From Desulfobacterales bacterium (GTDB lineage: Bacteria; Desulfobacterota; Desulfobacteria; Desulfobacterales; Desulfobacteraceae), in contig JAKSBB010000785.1 in the NCBI GenBank assembly GCA_022361315.1, forward strand, positions 1 through 16,242: a stretch of 16,242 nt of DNA, given 5' to 3'. The notes under the pieces are model-generated. The model did no database searches and was not told the DNA's origin. It saw only the letters and a list, made by a program, of their open reading frames with translations. Shown one piece after another: positions 1 to 7,633 of this stretch (its first letter is position 1; every line of letters starts with the position of its first letter). Position numbers and translations under genes: made by a program.

Positions 1-416
1 ACCACCAGTTTCCCCTCTTCCATCTTAAGGGGAAGAAGAAGATGCTTCAGGGCGAAGGACCTTGAGATAGTACCGGTCACCAGGTTAAGTTCCAGTTTCA
101 ACGGATCAATTTTTTTATAGGGGATCTTCCAGCTTGCTGCCAGGGTTTTATAGATCAAATCCTCATCCACTTCTTTTTCAGGTTGATCCAGGCGCTTTAA
201 GGCCAGCTTGATCAGCACATCAATGAAGGAGATTCCCATGAGGGCGGCCTTCTTGTCCACACCGGTTTTACCGGCATCTTTTCCAAGAAGGGATTCCCGG
301 ATCTGGTTTTCCCTTCGCAGGGCATCCCTGGCCTGGTCGGCTGAGATGAGACGGGCAGATATCAGGGCCTGACAGATGGACTTTGAATCAAATTGCTTTC
401 GCGAAACAGATTGCAT
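1..416 (-). CDS. GspE/PilB-type secretion or pilus ATPase, N-terminal part (cut by window edge)
   Basis: An open frame of 138 codons runs from an ATG at 414-416 leftward out of the window, so the stop and the ATPase core are not visible. The protein starts MQSVSRKQFDSKSICQALIS. Residues about 85-138 read like the N-terminal domain of type II secretion / type IV pilus ATPases (GspE_N): a segment resembling 'A..W.IPY..ID' followed by 'FALKHLLLPLKMEEGKLVV', the usual end of that domain. In the family this domain docks the hexameric cytoplasmic ATPase on its inner-membrane partner (GspL or PilM/C type). A Shine-Dalgarno AAAGGGG (421-427, minus) sits 4 bases before the ATG and a good promoter lies further upstream. 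Walker A/B motifs would lie outside the window, so activity and the exact system (secretion, pilus, or a stand-alone GspE_N protein) cannot be decided. Confidence 0.75.
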   Translation of the reverse strand, partial: MQSVSRKQFDSKSICQALISARLISADQARDALRRENQIRESLLGKDAGKTGVDKKAALMGISFIDVLIKLALKRLDQPEKEVDEDLIYKTLAASWKIPYKKIDPLKLELNLVTGTISRSFALKHLLLPLKMEEGKLV

Positions 417-463
417 GGTACCCCTTTGATTGTGGAATATTTGACCAACGTTTCCATCTTCAT

Positions 464-492
464 TTTATACGTCTCAGCCAATTCCTTGTAAA
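464..492 (-). promoter_or_regulatory. sigma70-like promoter for the GspE-like gene
   Basis: Reading the minus strand, TTTACA (492-487) and TATAAA (469-464) are separated by exactly 17 bases. Each hexamer matches the sigma70 consensus at 5 of 6 positions. Transcription would start near 457, giving a leader of about 40 bases before the ATG at 416. No operator-like palindrome is evident. Confidence 0.6.
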
Positions 493-536
493 CCCCCCGG
501 ACTAAAAACAGGATTGAAAATCCGGTGCAAAATCAG

Positions 537-566
537 CTTGACTTTTGGCCTTTCCAAGCTTAGTTG
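537..566 (+). promoter_or_regulatory. possible promoter of the EamA transporter gene (shared -35 block)
   Basis: CTTGACTTTT (537-546) contains a -35-like TTGACT and is identical to blocks upstream of lptD (5321) and the HU gene (8158). No convincing -10 lies at the right distance: TAGTTG at 561-566 (17-base spacer) matches poorly. If this is a promoter, transcription starts downstream of the TTG at 545, which supports the ATG at 608 as the translational start. Confidence 0.3.
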
Positions 567-607
567 TTTTTATCTTTTATGAACACGTATCAGAAGGTTC
601 GAATAAA

Positions 608-1552
608 ATGACCTATATCAAATTGCTCCTCACCGCTTTTTTCTGGGGCGGCACCTTCATTGCCGGCAGAGGGATTGCCGGAACCGTTGATCCATACTCA
701 GCCGCATTTCTGCGTTTTGCCATTGCGTCCTTCTTTTTACTCATCCTGACCCTGAAAACCGAAAAAAAGCTACCGGGACTCAACCTTCAGCAGGCAGTGC
801 TGGTATTCTTTTCAGGCCTTACGGGTATTTTTGCCTATAACCTGTTCTTTTTCACAGGTCTTGGGATGATCAATGCCAACCGGGCCTCGCTGATTATTGC
901 CACCAACCCCATATTCATCAGCCTGGCAGCCGCCCTGCTCTTCAAAGACAAGCTAACTCCCCGGAAAGGAATCGGCCTTGTCCTTTCGGTTACCGGTGCC
1001 CTGCTGATCATATCGGAGGGGAATCTCTCCTCCATCCTCACGTCGGGCATCGGCAAAGGCGAACTGGCCATATTCGGCTGCGTTATCTCCTGGGTGTCCT
1101 ACTCGATACTGGGCAAACCGCTTATGGCCGGCCTGAGTCCTTTGGTTTCCGTTTGCTATTCGTCTCTGGCGGGCACGGTCATGCTTCTGGTACCTGCGAT
1201 TGCCAACGGCATGGCGGGTAAAGTCTCCGGTTACGGTATCCCGGAATGGGGCAGCCTTTTCTATCTTGGGTTTTTCGGTACCGTGCTGGGATTTTACTGG
1301 TATTACCAGGGCATTCGTACCATCGGTCCAACCCGGTCGGGTGTGTTTATTAATTTTGTACCGGTGAGCGCCCTGATCCTTTCATATTTTATATTGGATG
1401 AAACCGTTACAGCGGATATTCTCGTGGGGGCGGCCCTGGTGGTGAGCGGTGTATACCTGACAAATATGACGCGATCTGAAACAGGATCACCTGCCGGCCA
1501 ACCCAACAAGCCCTCTGGAATAAAACCGGCCGATGAAAATGTATCGGGTTAG
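608..1552 (+). CDS. EamA/DMT-family inner-membrane transporter
   Basis: A 314-residue, very hydrophobic protein of the drug/metabolite transporter superfamily: about ten membrane helices arranged as two EamA repeats. The repeat hallmarks are visible: the start 'LLTAFFWGGTFIAGR' and 'FLRFAIAS' in repeat one, then 'ISWVSYSILGKPL' and the late segment 'YLGFFGTVLGFYWYYQGI' in repeat two. The C-terminal 25 residues are polar and probably cytoplasmic. The frame can be extended to a TTG at 545, but ATG 608 is preferred. AGAAGG (592-597) lies 10 bases before it, EamA proteins normally begin right at helix one, and a candidate promoter overlaps the longer version. Members export amino acids, metabolites or drugs; nothing here fixes the substrate. 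The gene is monocistronic in appearance and convergent with the ferredoxin gene. Confidence 0.88.
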   Translation: MTYIKLLLTAFFWGGTFIAGRGIAGTVDPYSAAFLRFAIASFFLLILTLKTEKKLPGLNLQQAVLVFFSGLTGIFAYNLFFFTGLGMINANRASLIIATNPIFISLAAALLFKDKLTPRKGIGLVLSVTGALLIISEGNLSSILTSGIGKGELAIFGCVISWVSYSILGKPLMAGLSPLVSVCYSSLAGTVMLLVPAIANGMAGKVSGYGIPEWGSLFYLGFFGTVLGFYWYYQGIRTIGPTRSGVFINFVPVSALILSYFILDETVTADILVGAALVVSGVYLTNMTRSETGSPAGQPNKPSGIKPADENVSG

Positions 1553-1588
1553 AATAGAAAAAGATAGAATAGGATAGAAATCAAGCAT

Positions 1589-1623
1589 AAAAAAAGCCCG
1601 GACTGCGAGCAGCAGTCCGGGCT
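1589..1623 (-). terminator. intrinsic terminator of the ferredoxin gene
   Basis: A perfect 12-bp inverted repeat, AGCCCGGACTGC (1595-1606) and its complement (1612-1623), encloses a 5-base loop. On the minus strand the hairpin is followed by a run of seven T (A run at 1589-1595), so it is a textbook rho-independent terminator 23 bases after the ferredoxin stop. On the plus strand the hairpin is not followed by a T run, so it would only weakly end the convergent EamA transcript. Confidence 0.9.
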
Positions 1624-1645
1624 ATCGTCTTACAAACGCGTCGAC

Positions 1646-1834
1646 TTAGTCTTCTTCGATGACGATGGCGTCTTCTTCACATACTTCTACGCAGCTTTCG
1701 CAGCCCATGCATTCTTCAGCATTAACAGCTACGGACTTTTCGTCTTCCATTTCAAATACTTCTACGGGACATACGTCTACACATTCTTCGCAGCCAACAC
1801 ATTTTGCTTCGTCAACAATCGGATTAAATGCCAT
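1646..1834 (-). CDS. 2[4Fe-4S] bacterial-type ferredoxin
   Basis: A 62-residue, strongly acidic electron carrier with two classical CxxCxxCxxxC motifs: Cys12, 15, 18, 22 (the last followed by Pro23) and Cys42, 45, 48, 52. Each cluster takes three cysteines from one motif and the fourth from the other, as in clostridial-type ferredoxins. The second motif is followed by Glu, not Pro. Such proteins are soluble low-potential carriers, typically serving pyruvate:ferredoxin oxidoreductase or related enzymes in anaerobes; the specific partner is not shown. The ribosome site is excellent and a strong terminator follows, consistent with high expression. A weak promoter-like TTGATT (1944-1939, minus) lies near the end of the upstream gene, so the gene may have its own transcript or be read with the genes at 1950-5191. 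Confidence 0.96.
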   Translation of the reverse strand: MAFNPIVDEAKCVGCEECVDVCPVEVFEMEDEKSVAVNAEECMGCESCVEVCEEDAIVIEED

Positions 1835-1842
1835 TTTAATAG

Positions 1843-1849
1843 CCTCCTT
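1843..1849 (-). promoter_or_regulatory. strong Shine-Dalgarno of the ferredoxin gene
   Basis: AAGGAGG on the minus strand, 8 bases before the ATG at 1834. It is the best anti-16S match in the window and fixes the start. Confidence 0.9.
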
Positions 1850-1949
1850 AAAAAAAATTTAATGGTACAATTTTATAAACTCATTGTTTCAATTGATACC
1901 TGATTCAAAAAACGCTTTTACACTATATTTTTTGCTAAAATCAAGTCTT

Positions 1950-2906
1950 TTATGAGTTTAGTTTTACCAGGCAGGCCGCAAGCCGTTCGCCTGGAAATTT
2001 AACGGTTTGTTCCAACCTCTCACCGGAAAGAATGCTGAGCTTTATCTGCCCTGACAGGGAACAACAATCAAAACTTTCTGCAGGTTTATTTCCGGTGGGT
2101 GCGTTGCTTGAAAGGGGGTGTTCAAGGATTTCAATTAAGTCCTGTTGCCATCTCTCCTTGCAGGCACATCCACTTTCATGCACTTTTATGGATTCAATGT
2201 CAAGCCCATTTATCACTTCATCCGCACTGGTTTCCAAATATTCCATTACCGCCGGACTCGTGGTCACCAGAAGGGGGGCTCCATTGGTTTCAGTCATCAG
2301 TCCGGTCTTTTCTGCCATCTCACACCAGGCGGAGATACGTTCACCGGTCATCGTCTCTCCCGAATCCCTTCCATCATCTGCCGGATTTGTGAGATCACCA
2401 CCGGCTTCCTCCTGGGGCAACTCCCCCTTGAGTTCCGCAAACAGAGCCGCATTCCCGGCATCAAGCGCCTTCAACTCCTGGCGGATGACATCATTGTCCC
2501 TGTCCCAGATTTCAGCCAGTTTCAGGAACAATAACGGATCTTGTTCCCGGGTATCGGTTTTCTCAGCCCCCCCGGTCATGCCCCGTCGTATCTGGGACTG
2601 TATGCTCGACGGGCCGGTATCGTCCCTGAAGTAAGCAGTCTCCCGCATCAAGGCCTTCAGATTTCTCTCATTGCCCCGGTGGAGCTTGGCCCACTCCAGG
2701 TACTCCCGCGTTCTAAGTTCCGCCATCTGCAATGTCTCCTCGGGGGGAGCCACCGGTAAGATCGCCTTCTGATCCATATGGGGCACCATAGCTGCCGACA
2801 CTTCTGATCCCAGGTCCAAAATCCGGGTCTGGGAAAAAAAGGTGGTCACGGTTTTGGTCTGCTCCGGATCCATATACGTAAACGGGAAAAAACAAATGGG
2901 TCTCAT
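1950..2906 (-). CDS. conserved-looking protein of unknown function, coupled to the CysK-CysRS-like fusion
   Basis: A 318-residue soluble protein I do not recognise. No signal peptide or membrane segment is evident. It begins MRPICFFPFTYM, has a helical charged middle (about residues 55-165, rich in E, K, R and L), an acidic low-complexity linker (about 165-190), and a compact C-terminal third. Cysteines fall at 5, 195, 247, 249, 281, 282 and 312. The CAC (247-249) and CC (281-282) pairs could bind a metal or a thiol group, but this is inference. The ATG (2904-2906) overlaps the stop of the fusion gene by one base (TAATG), so translation is probably coupled and the two proteins probably act together. 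A role in cysteine, sulfide or persulfide handling is only a guess from this context. Confidence 0.75.
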   Translation of the reverse strand: MRPICFFPFTYMDPEQTKTVTTFFSQTRILDLGSEVSAAMVPHMDQKAILPVAPPEETLQMAELRTREYLEWAKLHRGNERNLKALMRETAYFRDDTGPSSIQSQIRRGMTGGAEKTDTREQDPLLFLKLAEIWDRDNDVIRQELKALDAGNAALFAELKGELPQEEAGGDLTNPADDGRDSGETMTGERISAWCEMAEKTGLMTETNGAPLLVTTSPAVMEYLETSADEVINGLDIESIKVHESGCACKERWQQDLIEILEHPLSSNAPTGNKPAESFDCCSLSGQIKLSILSGERLEQTVKFPGERLAACLVKLNS

Positions 2907-5191
2907 TATAGTTCTACCTTTTTATCATGAACGAAAACCCCCATGGCTTCGAGCTTATCTCTAATCTCGTCCGCCGTCCGGAAGTCCCGTTTCTGCCGGG
3001 CAGCTTCTCGTTCGTTAATGAGAGACTGCACCGCATTGGAATATTCCATCTTTTTACTGAAATCAAATATGTTCAACACCTGATCCACATCCTGAAAACA
3101 TGCCCGCAGACGGGCGGCACCATTGGGCCCCACCCGGTTCTGGCTGAGCAGACGATTGATCTGTTTTACGCTGGAAAGAAGTCCGGAGACCAGATGCGGC
3201 ACCTTAAGATCATCGCTCATGGCTGAAACAACCGCCTGCCTGATATCATAGGCAGTCTGTTCGATCTCCTCGGCATCAGAACGGCCTGTCACGGCATCCA
3301 GTGTATCAATACACCGGTTGATCTTTGCCAGGGTAAACCGTGCATCTTCAAGATTTTTTCTGGACAGGATAAGGGGTTTACGATAGTGGGCCGACATCAG
3401 CCAGAAACGGATGGTCTTCTCTTCCCACCCCTGACGCGTCAGATGGTCGAGGGTCAAATCTTCGATTCGATCCACCCCAAGAGACCCGTCATACCTTACC
3501 GGATCACAGTGCACCCAGACATTGGCCAGATCTTCTCCCGTGGCAGCTTTTGCAATGGCGACTTCATTTTCGTGATGGGGAAACATGAGTTCCCGGCTTC
3601 CGGTATGGATGTCAAAGCAGTTGCCAAGATACTTCATGGAAATGGCGGCACACTGGAGGTGAAGAGACGGCCTGACGTTTCCCCACTCGGTTTTGATACC
3701 CACCCCCTGCTTGAGTTCAGAGAGGCGCACCCGTTTAAGCAGGGTGAAATCCCTGGGGTTTTGTTTCTCGTACTCATCCAGATCAACGGTAGCCCCAAGT
3801 CTGATCTTTTCCAGGTCGACGTTGGACAGCAGGCCGTAATCACTCAGACTGGCCAGATCAAAATAAACGGAGTGCAGCTTTTCATAGGCGTGCTCCTTGT
3901 TTACCAGGGTTCTTGCCAAATCGATCATTTCAGAAAAGTGGGCAGAGACCTTCGGCAACGACTGGGCCTTTCGTATCCCCAGGTCACTCAAATCCTTTTT
4001 AAATGCGTCCAGGTGGGGCCGGGTGAACGCATCAAGGGATAACCCGGCGTCCCTGGCACCCGCGATGGTCTTATCATCATAGTCCGTGATATTTATGACA
4101 TGATTGACTTTAAACTGCTGATACTCCAGGTACCGGATCAGAAGATCCGTAAATGCATAACGCCTGAACTGACCGATATGAGGGCGCCTGTGTATGGTGG
4201 GCCCGCAGGTGTAAACGCCGATCCCGGCTTCTCCGGCAGGTGTAAACGCCTGTTTCTGGCGGGTCAGCGTATTGTAAAGATTCAGGTGGAGGGTCTTTTT
4301 GACAGAAAAAAGATCCGTTGACAAATACCGCTCGCCGGAGTCCGGAAGAATCACCACCACGGTCCCCTGCCCGATCCGTTTGGCCTCTTCTATGGCCACC
4401 GCCATGGCAGCACCGGAACTCATACCCACAAAAAGCCCTTCCTCCCGGGCCAGTTGACGCGCCATATCAAAGGCTGTGTCATCATCAATGTGGATACTCT
4501 CATCCAGAATGGACTTGTCAAAAATTTCAGGGGTATACGATTCCTTCATATTCTTGAGCCCCTGGATTTTATGCCCCAGATAGGGTTCGGCACAGACAAT
4601 GCGGATCTCTTTGTTCTGTTCCTTGAGATACCTGGACAACCCCATCAGCGTGCCGGAGGTGCCGACAGTGGCCACCACCGATGATACCGCCCCATCTGTC
4701 TGGGACATGATTTCTGGGCCGGTGGTATGATAGTGGGCCATCCAGTTTGCTTCATTATTATATTGATCCGTTAGAAAGTATTGATCCGGGTATTCCCGGG
4801 CAAGGCGGTAGGCCTCCTCAATGGCCCCGTCCGACCCCAGATGCCGGGGGGTCAGGATAATGTCAGCCCCTCTGGCACGAAGGATGCGCTTTCTCTCCTC
4901 GCTGGCATTTTCCGCCATGGTCAATGCAATGCGGTACCCCTTGACCGCGCAGATCATGGCCAGACCGATGCCCGTATTTCCCGAGGTGGCTTCGATCACC
5001 GTTTTTTCCGGGGTCAATTCTCCGGAGGCCTCAGCCCGGTTTATCATAAACAGGGCAGCCCTGTCCTTGATGGACCCCCCCGGGTTCATGTATTCCAGTT
5101 TTGCAAGAATCTTTACCCCGGGTACGGGATTGAGTTTTCGAATCTCCACGAGGGGGGTGTTGCCGATTGAATCTATGATGGAGTGGGCCAT
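2906..5191 (-). CDS. cysK-cysS: fusion: PLP-dependent cysteine synthase plus cysteinyl-tRNA-synthetase-like module with KMSKS lost
   Basis: A single 761-residue frame. Residues 1-299 are a fold-type II cysteine synthase (CysK/CysM): PLP lysine K42 in 'NPGGSIKDR', substrate loop TSGNT 69-73, phosphate loop GTSGT 177-181 and S285 in 'LPDSGERYLS'. The expected reaction is O-acetyl-L-serine (or another activated serine) plus sulfide to cysteine. Residues about 300-761 align with CysRS from 'LYNTLTR' to the C-terminal 'ADEIRDKLEAMGV' helices. The zinc ligands of E. coli CysRS (C28, C209, H234, E238) correspond to C329, C514, H539 and E543. HIGH appears as HIGQ (338-341). The KMSKS position is LGVDR (571-575) with no gap, GWHIEC is SLHLQC, and HGGG is HTGS. 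Synthesis of cysteine is well supported. Aminoacylation of tRNA-Cys is doubtful, and a repurposed or regulatory module is possible. The start has AAAGGA 5 bases upstream. Confidence 0.93.
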   Translation of the reverse strand: MAHSIIDSIGNTPLVEIRKLNPVPGVKILAKLEYMNPGGSIKDRAALFMINRAEASGELTPEKTVIEATSGNTGIGLAMICAVKGYRIALTMAENASEERKRILRARGADIILTPRHLGSDGAIEEAYRLAREYPDQYFLTDQYNNEANWMAHYHTTGPEIMSQTDGAVSSVVATVGTSGTLMGLSRYLKEQNKEIRIVCAEPYLGHKIQGLKNMKESYTPEIFDKSILDESIHIDDDTAFDMARQLAREEGLFVGMSSGAAMAVAIEEAKRIGQGTVVVILPDSGERYLSTDLFSVKKTLHLNLYNTLTRQKQAFTPAGEAGIGVYTCGPTIHRRPHIGQFRRYAFTDLLIRYLEYQQFKVNHVINITDYDDKTIAGARDAGLSLDAFTRPHLDAFKKDLSDLGIRKAQSLPKVSAHFSEMIDLARTLVNKEHAYEKLHSVYFDLASLSDYGLLSNVDLEKIRLGATVDLDEYEKQNPRDFTLLKRVRLSELKQGVGIKTEWGNVRPSLHLQCAAISMKYLGNCFDIHTGSRELMFPHHENEVAIAKAATGEDLANVWVHCDPVRYDGSLGVDRIEDLTLDHLTRQGWEEKTIRFWLMSAHYRKPLILSRKNLEDARFTLAKINRCIDTLDAVTGRSDAEEIEQTAYDIRQAVVSAMSDDLKVPHLVSGLLSSVKQINRLLSQNRVGPNGAARLRACFQDVDQVLNIFDFSKKMEYSNAVQSLINEREAARQKRDFRTADEIRDKLEAMGVFVHDKKVEL

Positions 5192-5320
5192 CTTTTTCCT
5201 TTCGGTCCTTATTCAATATATTAAGCGATTCAATTTTATAAGCGTTTCGTTTCGGACCGAGGGCAACCGGGCCGGAAGCGCCGGAAGTCGCGCAAACGCC
5301 TTTCTAATTCAGCCATTAGC

Positions 5321-5352
5321 CTTGACTTTTAACTTATAAAATGGCTTTATAC
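5321..5352 (+). promoter_or_regulatory. probable promoter of lptD
   Basis: CTTGACTTTT at 5321-5330 contains TTGACT (5322-5327). TTTATA (5346-5351) or TTATAC (5347-5352) follows at 18 or 19 bases. It lies in the 200-base divergent gap (5192-5392) between the cysK-cysS fusion and lptD. Apart from AT-rich stretches and a short 9-bp tandem duplication at 5271-5288, I see nothing else in that gap. No convincing leftward promoter could be picked out there. Confidence 0.45.
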
Positions 5353-5392
5353 AGTAAATTTTAACGTTGTGCAATTTATTAGTGGGAAGCCC

Positions 5393-7633
5393 ATGAGCCC
5401 TTTGTTTTTAAGGAAAAACCTGCTGCCCGCAGTGATTTCCACCCTGGTATTCTGTCTTGTTCCGGCAGCCGTTGTCTTTGCCATGCCCCAAATGGAAAAC
5501 CCCAAAGAAATCTCCTGGCACATCGAAGCCCTCATGGTCACCTATGACAATGAACGGGAACTCTATGTGGCTGAAGACAACGTTGTCATTACCGGCGGGA
5601 AAACCCGGCTGGAAGCGGATTACGTAGAGTTTTCAAACAAAACAAAAGATGCCTTTGCACAGGGCAACGTCCTCTTCATATCTGGGGGAGACACCATCAC
5701 ATGTAATGCCATGCAGATCAACCTGGCCTCTGAAAAGGGTACCATCAATAAGGGAACCATTTTTATTCAGGACGGTAACTATTATATAACCGGGGAAAAC
5801 TTCAGAAAAACAGGAGAGTTCACCTATGACGCTGCCAAGGGCACCATTACCACCTGTAACGGAGACACACCGGACTGGAAAATCACAGGAAAGAACATAC
5901 AGGTGACCATCGAAGGGTACGGTAAGGCAAGCCATACTGCCGTCTGGGCAAAAAACCTACCGGTACTCTACTCCCCCTACCTGGTTTTTCCGGTAAAAAA
6001 CAAACGGCAGACAGGTCTTCTCTTTCCCAGGGTGACCAGCTCCGAGCGCAAAGGGTTTGAATATGAACAACCCCTGTACATTGCGCTGTCCAGAAACGCC
6101 GATGCCACTTTGTACGCCCATTATATGTCAGACCGCGGTGTAAAGGTTGCAGGCGAGTTGCGGTATATCCTGAGCCCGAAGTCAAAGGGTATGCTGGTGG
6201 CCGAATATCTGGATGACGATAAAATTGACGACGGTACCGATGCCACAGAGGATTACAGTTTTGATTCAACGGGTCAGCGGGACAACCATGACAGGTATTG
6301 GATCCGGATGAAGCATGACCAGGAACTTCCTTACCAGTTCAAGGCCAAGCTGGATCTGGACATTGTCAGCGATGAAGACTACCTGCTGGAATTCAAGGAC
6401 GGATTCTCCGGCTATGACGCATTGAAATCCGACTTCGAAGAGATGTTCGGGCGAAGCCTGGATGAGTATGACGATACCACCCGGGAAAACAGTCTGCTGG
6501 TTTCCCGAAAATGGGCCCACCATAATCTGAACATCGAGGCCACCTGGTATGACGACGTTGCAGCCAGACAGCAGGACACGGATGACACCACCCTCCAGAC
6601 CCTTCCGGCCATTGAATTTGATGCCCACCGCCAGAAGCTGGGCAACACCGGCTTCCACTACCGGCTGGATTCCGAATTCAGGTCCTTTTACAGAAAAGAT
6701 ACGGATGAAACCGCAGCAGAGCCACTGGTAAAAGGCCAGCGGTTCGATATCTACCCCAGACTCTACTATCCCGCTAAATTGGGTAAACTCCTTTCCTTTG
6801 ATCCCTTTATCGGGGCCCGGGGAACGGCATGGCACGCCGAAGACTATACGGATGCCGGCGGTGATGATGAAAATTTCAGGACCCGTGGGATTTATGAAGC
6901 AGGGGCGGATTTGTCCACCAGCTTTGATCGGGTATTTACCCTTGGCAGCACCACGGTGGATAAACTCAAGCACAGGGTTGTGCCAAAGATTGAATACCGG
7001 TTCGTATCCGAGGCGCATGAGGAAGACCAGCCCATATTCGATACCCTTGACGAAATCACCGATGAAAACCTTGTCACCTGGTCTCTGACCAATACATTCA
7101 CCACGCGGTCCACCCTTAAAAAGCCCGACGGCACATCGGAAAAAAATTACAAAGAAATCGCCTGGATAAAATTGTACCAGGACTACAACATCAAATATGA
7201 ACGAGACGGGAATGATGCAGCGGATGACCCCTGGCAGGATCTGAAACTCAAGTACGAACTTTATCCCTGCACCTATCTGGAAAGTGACGGCGAAGTCGCA
7301 TTTGATCCCAATAACGAACATTTTACAGAGGTGAAGGTCGGGGCAAAACTGAAGGATAAACGGGGAGACAGTATTTACACGTCTTACAGGTATGAGAGCA
7401 GCACCACCCATTCCTGGCTGACCCGGTTTAATGCCCTTATCACCAGTTATCTGATGGCCTATTACTCGTTCGAGAATGATCTGGATGAAGATAAGACCAT
7501 CGAGACCCTTGCCGGCCTCCAGTTTGATAAGGAATGCTGGAAGCTGGCCCTGGAATTCAAAGATTCATCCGCAGATAAAAGCATCGCCTTCATGGTGACC
7601 CTGAAAGGCATAGGAGAATTCGGCAGCAAATGA
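5393..7633 (+). CDS. lptD: LPS-assembly outer-membrane protein LptD (OstA/Imp)
   Basis: A 746-residue protein from ATG 5393. A GTG at 5369 would add eight residues but has no ribosome site and would displace the signal peptide. Residues 1-30 form a signal peptide (basic 'LRKN', hydrophobic core, 'VFA' before the mature part). Residues about 38-170 are an OstA/LptA-like jellyroll ('ISWHIEALMVTYDNERELYV', 'TRLEADYVEF'), and the segment at 186-220 ('KNLPVLYSPYLVFPV') is typical of LptD. The rest is an aromatic, charged beta-barrel region. Mature cysteines are C104, C155, C626 and C715, two N-terminal and two C-terminal. This resembles the inter-domain disulfide layout of E. coli LptD, although exact equivalence is inference. 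With LptE it inserts lipopolysaccharide into the outer leaflet. It overlaps the NusG-like gene by 4 bases. Confidence 0.93.
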   Translation: MSPLFLRKNLLPAVISTLVFCLVPAAVVFAMPQMENPKEISWHIEALMVTYDNERELYVAEDNVVITGGKTRLEADYVEFSNKTKDAFAQGNVLFISGGDTITCNAMQINLASEKGTINKGTIFIQDGNYYITGENFRKTGEFTYDAAKGTITTCNGDTPDWKITGKNIQVTIEGYGKASHTAVWAKNLPVLYSPYLVFPVKNKRQTGLLFPRVTSSERKGFEYEQPLYIALSRNADATLYAHYMSDRGVKVAGELRYILSPKSKGMLVAEYLDDDKIDDGTDATEDYSFDSTGQRDNHDRYWIRMKHDQELPYQFKAKLDLDIVSDEDYLLEFKDGFSGYDALKSDFEEMFGRSLDEYDDTTRENSLLVSRKWAHHNLNIEATWYDDVAARQQDTDDTTLQTLPAIEFDAHRQKLGNTGFHYRLDSEFRSFYRKDTDETAAEPLVKGQRFDIYPRLYYPAKLGKLLSFDPFIGARGTAWHAEDYTDAGGDDENFRTRGIYEAGADLSTSFDRVFTLGSTTVDKLKHRVVPKIEYRFVSEAHEEDQPIFDTLDEITDENLVTWSLTNTFTTRSTLKKPDGTSEKNYKEIAWIKLYQDYNIKYERDGNDAADDPWQDLKLKYELYPCTYLESDGEVAFDPNNEHFTEVKVGAKLKDKRGDSIYTSYRYESSTTHSWLTRFNALITSYLMAYYSFENDLDEDKTIETLAGLQFDKECWKLALEFKDSSADKSIAFMVTLKGIGEFGSK

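Noticed and set aside
545..607. TTG-initiated N-terminal extension of 21 residues on the EamA transporter
   Set aside because: It overlaps the candidate promoter, has no ribosome site and does not fit the family; ATG 608 has AGAAGG upstream.
1861..1949. AT-rich inverted strings between the unknown gene and the ferredoxin gene, as a terminator
   Set aside because: The only pairing is A/T runs without a GC stem; not a credible terminator.
4804..4811. GGCGGTAG, resembling the core of the E. coli ops element recognised by RfaH
   Set aside because: It lies inside the CysK coding region on the antisense strand, with no rightward operon leader there; chance match.
5205..5260. AT-rich -10-like strings upstream of the cysK-cysS fusion on the minus strand
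   Set aside because: No -35 at acceptable spacing could be paired with any of them.
5271..5288. 9-bp near-perfect tandem repeat (GCCGGAAGC / GCCGGAAGT) in the divergent gap
   Set aside because: Only two copies, no symmetry and not positioned relative to a clear promoter; too little to call an operator.
6266..7411. 381-codon open frame on the minus strand inside lptD
   Set aside because: Antisense shadow of a clear LptD frame; composition shows no domain and it has no context.
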